The notes under the pieces are model-generated. The model did not search any database. It was not told the origin of the DNA and saw only the letters and a program-made list of their open reading frames with translations. A stretch of DNA of 64,000 nucleotides, taken from assembly GCA_012976225.1 (NCBI GenBank), contig JAAVVG010000002.1, forward strand, positions 1,736,001 to 1,800,000, in the 5' to 3' direction. The stretch's first letter is position 1; each line of letters begins with the position of its first letter. Positions 56,658 to 64,000 of the stretch are shown here, in pieces. The DNA comes from Golubevia sp. BC0850. Lineage: Eukaryota > Basidiomycota > Exobasidiomycetes > Golubeviales > Golubeviaceae. The translations under genes and the position numbers were made by a program.

Positions 56658-59035
56658 TTAGATTGCGATCCAAGCAGCTGCAGCGACAAATATGGTAGAG
56701 TAAAGCATGACAGAGCTTGAAGATGACAGAACAGCGGCTGATGAATCTCCATTTTGAAGAGTGGTGTCTCCACCGCTTGGAGTACCATCGACGATGCTTG
56801 GAGTTGGCAAACCTGAACCAGCTACGACACCAGTTCTGGTACTTCCTCTAGTGGTAGTTCCAAACGATGGGATAGCTCCAGAGACGATTCCAGAGTCGGA
56901 AGATTGAGAGGCGGCGGCTTGAGTTCGAGTGGATCCTCCAACAGCTCCAGAAGTGACGGAGGCGACTTGAGCTGAATTTCCTTTGAGAGCGGCGAATCCA
57001 ACTGAGGCTGGTTGGTATCTGTATACTGAGAAGACGTTCTGATTGGGTTGAAGGAAGGGAGGTGAAGAGTTGGAAGGGTCAGCAAAGATTTCACCCTTCG
57101 CACTCTTGCTCGCAGCAATCAGACGGCTTCGCAACCTCACCTTCAAGAAAGCATCTCCAACAATCCACTGAGGAACACCTTGTCCAGAACCAAGAGAAGT
57201 GGCAAAGATAGATCCCAAACAGTACTCTTGACTGACAGCTCCTGCTGAGAAATCTTGAGCATTCATACTCCATTGCTTTCCTCCGAAAGTCCAAGAGATT
57301 TCGACATCAGTATCACATGGGTAGACGTAGTAAGCTTGAGTCTGTGTACTTCCTTGAGCTGGTTGAGCGTTTGGAATCTGCCTGTAGAGAGCCTGAAAAT
57401 TGGAACAGAGTTGCGAAAGAGAGGTCAGCGCTCTGAAAGGGTGTGTTCTATTTCCATTTCGAGATTGTTGCTCACCTCAACAGCTGCGATTGGACCTCCA
57501 ATCAAAGTGGTACCAGTATCGATAGCAGCCAAAGTGTTTTGAGAAGCAGTGTTTCCGTTGAGAGTGATAGAGTCTAGGTTGATGGCCCAATATCCTGGTC
57601 CACTGACGTCAGAGTAAGTGATGTCTCCAGAGTATTGATCGGCGTCGAGAACTCCAAGGGTGAAAACTCCTCCTGGGTTGGTCTCAGTGACAGAGGTGAC
57701 TCTGTCACTGTTTCTAGCCAGTTGGAAGGTGAATACGTTCTCGGAGAGTTGGCCTTCTTCCACCAAGACTTGCCAGAAAGGAGTAGCCCCGCTATTGAAA
57801 TAACAGGAAGAGAGATGGTAAAAGAAGTCAGTCGAAAGGAGTTCAAAGAGTGGAAACGCTGCGCAAGAAAGTGAAGGATACTCACCTGCTAGCTAATGAT
57901 TGGAAACCCATTCCCATGATTCCAGAAGCAGGCGGCGATAGAGTGTTATCAGCCAATTGATCAACTTCAGCAAAAGTCAAATCATCAATGGCGTATCCAG
58001 CCAAAGAAACGGTATCGGCAGCAAGCGTTCCTTGAACTGCACCAGATCCGTATTGAATTTGGAATTCAGTAGTTGAAGAAGTGAAGGAGGAAGATTGCTG
58101 AGAGTTGAAAGTCTCGACAGCTGCACATTGAGAATTGGTACATTCTGAATCGGCAACCCAGAAATCGGAAGAACCGGTATCCAAGATGATGTTGAAATTC
58201 TGTTTTGGAGATCCAACTGAGACTTGAGCGTAGTAGAAACTATCGACAACGGGTGAGGAGAAGGTCGAAAAGGCGGGCGAGAATGAATTGGAGAAAGGAA
58301 AGGTTAGAGTGGGTTCGTCGAGAGGAAACGTTTGAGATGGGCGAACAAAGATGGGAAAACAAAGGAATCTTCCTTGGGCAAACAGGTGAGAGAGAGAGAG
58401 ACCCTGTAGAGATGAGCAGGATCTTGTGGCTTGGCAGGGAGAGGAAGAGAGGAGTGGAGCACAGCCACCCAAACCTTCTCATCTCGCCTGTGACCGCATT
58501 GCCTTCCCCTCGGAAAACAAAGAATACCCAATCATTGTGACGGTCCATCGCTTCTAATTGCTGAGAGAGTGGCCAGGCGCAATCAGACTCAACCACAGAG
58601 CTACAGCTCCTTTTGTCCTACCACCCTTTCACTCGCTCAACCTCATCTGTGAACTCACCTGTCAGGACCCAAATCAGTTAAACCAATAGTCTGTCTCTTT
58701 CTCAACTCTTGTTCTTCCAAGAACTGCCTCTTTGCTTCACCTTTAGCGTACTTGTGCATGATGCTGTCTCCCTGCCTTTGAGCCCAAGCCATTAGCTCAT
58801 CTCCCCTAAGAGCTCTCTTGTCAGAATCAACTTTTGAGTTGAACCTCTTTAATGGTACTTTGAAAGAAGTTCCAGATCTCTTTGAGGAAGTTGAATTTGA
58901 AAGATGAGTGGTTGCTTTGTGGAAAGGGTCGGCAAAAGAAGGATCTTTGTTCTGGAAGGATTCTGGTAAAACGTAGGACGAAACTCCAGATAGAGCTGCT
59001 AACGATGTTAGGAGTAATGTTGAGGCTGATGGCAT
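56658..59035 (-). CDS. GPI-anchored pepsin-like aspartic protease
   Basis: Exons 59035-58659, 58239-57886, 57791-57476, 57392-57141 and 57038-56658 join in phase to 559 residues. A signal peptide (LLLTSLAALSGVSS) and a propeptide ending at the basic site LRKRQ lead to SFYYAQVSVGSPKQNFNIIL. Both active-site motifs are canonical: LDTGSSDFWVAD and AAIDTGTTLIGGP. WIVGDAFLKNVFSVYRY closes the catalytic domain. A Ser/Thr/Gly-rich stalk follows, then a C-terminal hydrophobic stretch (SSVMLYSTIFVAAAAWIAI), the usual signal for a GPI anchor. It therefore probably works at the plasma membrane or wall, like yapsins. Intron 1 is 419 nt, longer than most here. The gene lies in a run of secretory genes with the glucanase and the Cys-rich protein. 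Confidence 0.93.
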
Positions 59036-59862
59036 GATTGATTGAAGGGTAGGTTAGGGAAGATGAGATATGAGATGGGAGGAAAGAAAGGAAGGAAGAA
59101 GAGGAATGAGAACAAGCTCCCAATCCAGATCGGATATTTGAACCCTCCACTCTTGCCGAGACAAGGTCGTATCCGTGCAGACCAATCCAGAGACTGTCAA
59201 CGTCGACGATTCTACATCAGACATGAGAACGTCAGCACATCAGCGTCAAATGTCAGTCTCAAACCAGCAGGGAGCGAAGATTCTCGTCAGCTCACACCTT
59301 CGACGCATTCGGACGACAGGAAAACAAAGGATTCAGGAGGGATTTGACTAGGATTACAACAAGACTGGAGGGATTGGGGGAGAGAAAAACAACAGAAAAG
59401 AAAGGGAAAACAGAGGGAAGGAGGTTTAAAGAAACTCAAAGACTAGAAGGAGGTGAGATTGGAGAAGGACTTCCAAAAGCGGACTTCTTCTGTTGAAATC
59501 TTTGAATCTTCTTCTTGGAGCGATTTTGACTTGGGAGGAAAGTCAAAAAGGGGGATTAAAAAAGAAAAGCATGAAAGTATGGCATAATAATTGGGTGACT
59601 GAGAAAGATTAAATCCATTTCTTCGGGAAGTAAGCATCAAGATTGAAGAGATGCAATGAAATCTTTGAAATGAATTTGCTTTCATTGTTCTAAATCCTTT
59701 CTTTTTTGCGATTGAAAGTAGAGGATTTGCGAGGTGTTTCGAAAGAAAGAGAGAATTGAGAGAAAAGAGTCCACAAAAAACCATTGGGAATAATTTGGAA
59801 CGAGAAGTCAAAAGAAGCGAAAAGCTAGAAAGAAGGAAGATTGGGTAATCCAAGTTTTCACC
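59036..59862. other. Intergenic region upstream of the GPI protease
   Basis: About 830 bp: protease promoter and H2A.Z 3' flank. Purine-rich around 59350-59450. No gene seen. Confidence 0.55.
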
Positions 59863-61624
59863 TTATTGCTTTTCGATCTTCTTCTTGTTTTGTGCTCCTG
59901 ATGGTTGTTTGATAACTGTTAAGGGTTGGATGGAGAGTGGCAAAAGTGACGAGAGGAGAACAAGGTCAGTCAAATCGATGTAGACGTGCTTGGATCTTTT
60001 CTCTCCAGTCACTCAAGGGGGAAGCAAGAGGTAACGATGATGATGAGCACTCACGAGTCTTGTGAATGTGTGGTAGCACTCCTCCTCCAGCGATGGTGGC
60101 ACGGACTAGAGAATCTAACTCTTCATCTCCACGAATGGCTAGTTGAAGATGACGAGGAGTGATACGCTTCAGACGCAGATCCTTGGAAGCGTTTCCTATA
60201 GATTGGAAGCAGGGAGAAGGAAATGATTAGAATCATGTGTGGGACGAGAGCTCGAGGGCTACCTCTTCAGCTAGTGCGCTCGCTTGAGCCAGTCAAACGC
60301 CTCTCTGGCAAATTCATCTTTCCAGTGATCTAACCCAAATTGATTCTCAAGCCGAAGTGCTATGTCGTGTGCCAGAGCAGATCTTCCACCTGTCTAATCA
60401 CTCCTCCCTGGCCTCAGATACCCTTTCCATCCCTCTGATCAACTCACCAGCAAGTTCTAGGACTTCAGCAGTCAAGTATTCCAAAATAGCACTGGCATAT
60501 ACGGCAGCCTTTGCTCCAATACGGACGTGGTTCTGAGTACGAGACTTTAGGAAACGATGGATACGTCCTACAGGGAACTGGTGGAGACGAGAGAAAATTG
60601 AAAAAACAGAGTTAGTTCATCATGATTCAGGCCATACGATTGAGTCCGCATTGACTGAAAAAGTTGAAGGAATGATGAGATGGGAAGTTCGGAACTGGCC
60701 ACCAGGAAGCCCTGCCATTCCACCCCTCCTGTTAGTCTCATCTAACTCTAAGACCCAGAGCTCTCGTTTGAGCAAAGCTGAACATGGATAGAGACCCCAA
60801 CTCCAACAGCGCGCGCTGATCTCTATCCAGATGAAGGGATCGTGGGCGATGAGCCGAGGTTTTGGCCAACAGGTCCAACTCGTCCTCCTTCATCTATGTC
60901 CCGACTCCCTATCCCCTCAACGTTCCCATCCCAAAAATGTCTTGAACAGATCTTTGACGACTCTTGAATTCAACAGGTCGATTTGAGGAGGGTTTGTTCT
61001 TTGAAAATGGTTGCTTGAAGAGACAAGATGCTTGCAGATCTAGACCACCCAGACTGAGCACCTATTCTCTCCCAACCTTTGTAAGAAGACGCGTCTAGAA
61101 GTGACTGATTCTGAAAGTAACGATGTCATAAAGTAGCTCTAGAAGGCGCATCGCGTACGTTTGAAGCTGAACTCGGGTTGAAATGCACAGATGGAAGGTG
61201 TGTATAGGAGAAGTCCCTTCCTTCAATCGAGATCCATCCAACAAATGAGAATAAAACCCGACCTCTCACCCTTCTTATACAGTTCTTTGATAGCTGAAAT
61301 ACTCACTTGAAGACCTGCACGAGCGGATTGAGTGGTAGCTTTCTTTCTGGAGAATTCGGAAGTGAGTAGGAAGAGATTTTCGAGTCAGTTAACTGGACAA
61401 GGCAGTATTCGACTAAAGCTGGTGATGAACACTGCATATTGCAGAGCAGATATGAATAGATCAAATCCACCAAATTATGGAGGGGAAGAGACCGGGAGGT
61501 CGTCGGAAATTGTGTTTGGAAAGGAGTCGGATTGTGGGTGGGGAATCATGATCAATTGGACAACTCACCCAGCTGGAGCTTGAGAAGAACCGGCTTTACC
61601 TCCTTTTTTAGCTGAATCAGACAT
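59863..61624 (-). CDS. HTZ1: Histone variant H2A.Z
   Basis: Five exons (61624-61569, 61346-61307, 60577-60448, 60195-60055, 59915-59863) join in phase to 139 residues, a normal H2A.Z length. H2A.Z replaces H2A in promoter and boundary nucleosomes through SWR1. The histone fold reads [60 protein letters not shown] and [20 protein letters not shown]. The variant-specific docking sequence is [18 protein letters not shown], rather than the canonical H2A acidic-patch form followed by LLPK. The N-terminal tail is Lys/Gly-rich with acetylatable lysines. Intron 2 is 729 nt, by far the longest in the gene and nearly twice the coding length. Confidence 0.97.
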
Positions 61625-63296
61625 TGTTGAATTTGGATGGAGTGTTTGAGGTTAAAGTTGAGGGTTGAGTGTTGCTTGGGTGTTTGGTGAGGATAAGAGA
61701 ACACTTGAGTTCGCGTTTCCAATGGGCTTGCTCTGGAGTGGACTCCGAAAAGGGAAACAGAACTGAACCCTTAAAATTTCGATATTTGCGCTTGAGAAAT
61801 GAATTGAATACTGATTAGAAAGCTGAAAATCCTAAATTCCATTTTCTCTGAAGCGAGATGAAAACGATATTCCACCTTTCTCGAGGAGAGCCAATAACTG
61901 TGGAATTCTTAAACTTTTCCTAAAGAGGCAAAGAGTTACAGCATCCAGGCTAGAAAATCTGTAAAATGAGGAAAGGATGAGAAGTATTGTAGCTGTACGA
62001 AAAAAGAAGAGGGAAAGCGATCAGAGTGAAGGCGCAATGCGGAAGGGGAGAGTTAGCAAGAATTGGACGAAGTAAGAGGGAAGAGGGAGCTGGTCGACTT
62101 ACCTTGAGAAAGCTGGATCTAAGGTCAGAAGTAGTTTACGTCTAGGTTTAGATACATCTTGAACAATCCAAGAAAGTCAGCAAAAAGAGGAGTGTGACGT
62201 TGCATTGTTATCGATGTTGTGGTTGGGAAGAAGAAGAGTTCGAGCTGATAGGAATTCATTTGTTCGCCAGAAGTGGAGAGCTTCATTGACATAGAAAAGA
62301 GTTCCTTAATCGTTTCGTTCCTAATTTTGAATCCAACTCCTCTCTAACCTCTCCCGACCTCATTTGCAGGGAACTCTCGACAAGCAAAGACGACTGAGGT
62401 TTGTCCTGGACTGCACCAGGAGAAGAGAGACCGACATGGGTGCTAAGGCCACAAAGAAACGAGTTCGAGAAATTGAAGCTAAGAACCAATTCAAATCAAT
62501 TCAGTCTGGTGTCTCTAAAGTGCATCTCATTCTACGATAGTCCGTCCTCTTCAAGCAGAGAGTGAGCACGGCCTGACACCTGAGACTGCTTCACTCTCTC
62601 TCACTCGAGAACAAGGGGCTCAAAGATTTTTCATTGAAGCCAAATCTGGTTGAAATTTCAGTTGACCGATTTGATTTCGCACGCCCTAATTTCTACTGGT
62701 TGCACAGCTCGACCTCTAACTCGAAGATTGAAATTGCCAACGACAGCAAGTCGAATATTTAATTCGCATCTGCTTCTATGTTGAGTGTTATTTCTAAACT
62801 CATTTGGGATCATCTCAGATTTGCAAAGGCCCCCCTCGAAAGGGTGTCGGGCTGACGACAGTGGCAAATTAAAAGATGGTAAAATGTCGAGTTGACGGGT
62901 AAGAGAGGGAGCTCCACTCCAGCTACTTCTTTTCAGTCTGTCATTTTACATGGAGATATGATGAGAGAAAGTAGGAAGCCTCGAATTTGTCGAATTTCCC
63001 ACGGCAGCAACGTGACGAGTAGCTGTTTAGTGCCAGTGGGAGCTTGGAAGGGCAAGGGAGGGGAGGAAGAGTGAAATAAGGATGAGGGGCAACTTTGACC
63101 GAGCTTGCATTTCAGAATTTAATTCTGGCATTCTAAGCGCATCATTCATGAATTTCAGGGGAGGCTGGAGGCGGAGATGCTTTCGTCAAGATGTCAGTCC
63201 AACCAGACTTTAGGGGCCCGTAACAGTCCGTATTACTATAGTCACAACTCACAAGCTTCGCCCAAGCCCAACACCTCTCTCACCTTTTCGTAAAAG
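61625..63296. other. 1.7-kb intergenic region between H2A.Z and the VIP1-like gene
   Basis: H2A.Z promoter, then unassigned sequence. A GTAAGT donor on the minus strand near 62097-62102 follows a Lys/Leu-rich frame (PRRKLLLTLDPAFS), and a small + frame starts at 62436 (MGAKATKKRVREIEAK). Either might mark a tiny spliced gene, but I could not complete one. Confidence 0.45.
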
Positions 63297-64000
63297 ATGT
63301 CAGAAGGACAAACAATTCAAGTCAGCAACATTGCTTCAAGCACAACTCAGAAGGGATTGGAAGAATTCTTCTCTTTTTGTGGAACTATCTCAAGCTTGAA
63401 CTTGGAGAAAGAGGCTGATGGATCTGCTCAGAGAGCAACTGTCAAGTTCGACAAGAGCAGCGCTGCCTCTACTGCTGTCATGTGAGTAGATATGATAGGG
63501 TTAGATCTTTCTCTGATGAATTGGGCGGTACGAGTAGAACCTGGGCCAGCTGGAAGATGGGGAAGGTCCATCATGCAGCATGCACCTTCATCCCCTTGTC
63601 AAACCCTCCATTCCACCTCAACTTCTCACCTTTGCAGTTCCTCTCTGACCGCTCTCACTAACTTCCAATATCTCCGTTCTCAATTCAGGCTCAACGGTGG
63701 AACTCTAGACGGCTCTCAGCTCTCGGTCACTCTACCTGGCTCCTCCTCTATTTCTCACACAGCTGATTCCTCAGACTCAATTGCCTTGGGTCAAGAAGAC
63801 AAGCCAAGGACAGCAATCGTAGCAGAGTATCTAGCTCATGGATATGCTCTTTCAGACGACATTACCAAGCGTGCCATCGATCTAGATCAAAAGCATGGGC
63901 TCTCCAATAGGTTCAAGTCTTATCTATCCACCTTGGATCGTTCTCTCGGCGAGAGTCTCTCAAAGGCTTCCTCAAGTAAGATGACAGAATCAAATGAGCA
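63297..64000 (+). CDS. RRM protein of the VIP1 family, 3' partial
   Basis: Exon 1 (63297-63481) joins in phase to exon 2 (from 63689), which runs out of the window. The first 75 residues form an RNA-recognition motif: TIQVSNIASSTTQKGLEEFF (RNP2-like start) and QRATVKFDKSSAASTAVMLN (RNP1-like), followed by GGTLDGSQLSVTLP. Next comes KPRTAIVAEYLAHGYALSDD and KRAIDLDQKHGLSNRFKSYL, typical of fission-yeast Vip1-like proteins found in most fungi. The family's role is unclear, with links to stress response and RNA binding. The start ATG follows a pyrimidine-rich leader. Confidence 0.85.

Noticed and set aside
60578-61306. C/D snoRNA inside the long H2A.Z intron
   Set aside because: An ATGATGA C-box-like motif occurs on the sense strand near 60620, but it is too close to the exon and no D box sits at a fitting distance.
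62283-62520. Possible tiny genes between H2A.Z and VIP1 (both strands)
   Set aside because: Isolated donor-like and acceptor-like sites exist, but no consistent set of exons or conserved product could be built.

Overview
The window is 64 kb of compact, intron-rich fungal nuclear DNA of intermediate GC. Most genes are split by introns of about 50-120 nt with GTGAGT/GTAAGT donors and pyrimidine-rich acceptors. Several have a complete DASH-type Dam1, ATG13, NHA1-type antiporter, GH5 glucanase and a Cys-rich secreted protein of a kind common in mushrooms and their relatives. Together these point to a basidiomycete; I cannot name the species or class. I rebuilt the exon structures by hand from splice motifs, phase and family knowledge, and checked exon lengths for phase.

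Layout. 1-31.6 kb is mostly conserved housekeeping genes: the tail of an RS protein, TIM17, an RCC1-repeat protein, a large C2H2 regulator, an NHA1-like Na+/H+ antiporter, a RING/TRAF-finger protein, an AlkB-like dioxygenase, DAM1, RAD18, adenylate kinase, the glycine-cleavage H protein, a small secreted protein, a frameshifted F-box-like gene, and PEX5. 31.6-39.1 kb is an accessory island holding two decayed RING/coiled-coil paralogues, a pepsin-like protease with an unusual second active-site motif, and a decayed F-box gene. 39.1-64 kb returns to conserved or secretory genes: AIP1, RIB3, a one-pass membrane protein with PY motifs, ATG13, a GH5 exo-glucanase, a Cys-rich secreted protein, a GPI-type aspartic protease, histone H2A.Z, and the start of a VIP1-like RRM protein.

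How they fit. AlkB/DAM1 (92 bp) and ADK/GCV3 (108 bp) are head-to-head pairs that probably share promoters. The AlkB protein carries two ubiquitin-interacting motifs and lies 2 kb from the E3 ligase RAD18, which suggests a ubiquitin-linked alkylation-repair neighbourhood, though this is inference. The right part (glucanase, Cys-rich protein, GPI protease) codes for cell-wall or extracellular products.

Main oddities: a glucanase reading frame that closes only through one or two exons of 1-5 nt, twin RING pseudogenes with complementary lesions, and a 24-bp perfect palindrome beside one of them. I saw no CRISPR array, rRNA, convincing tRNA, transposase or LTR element.
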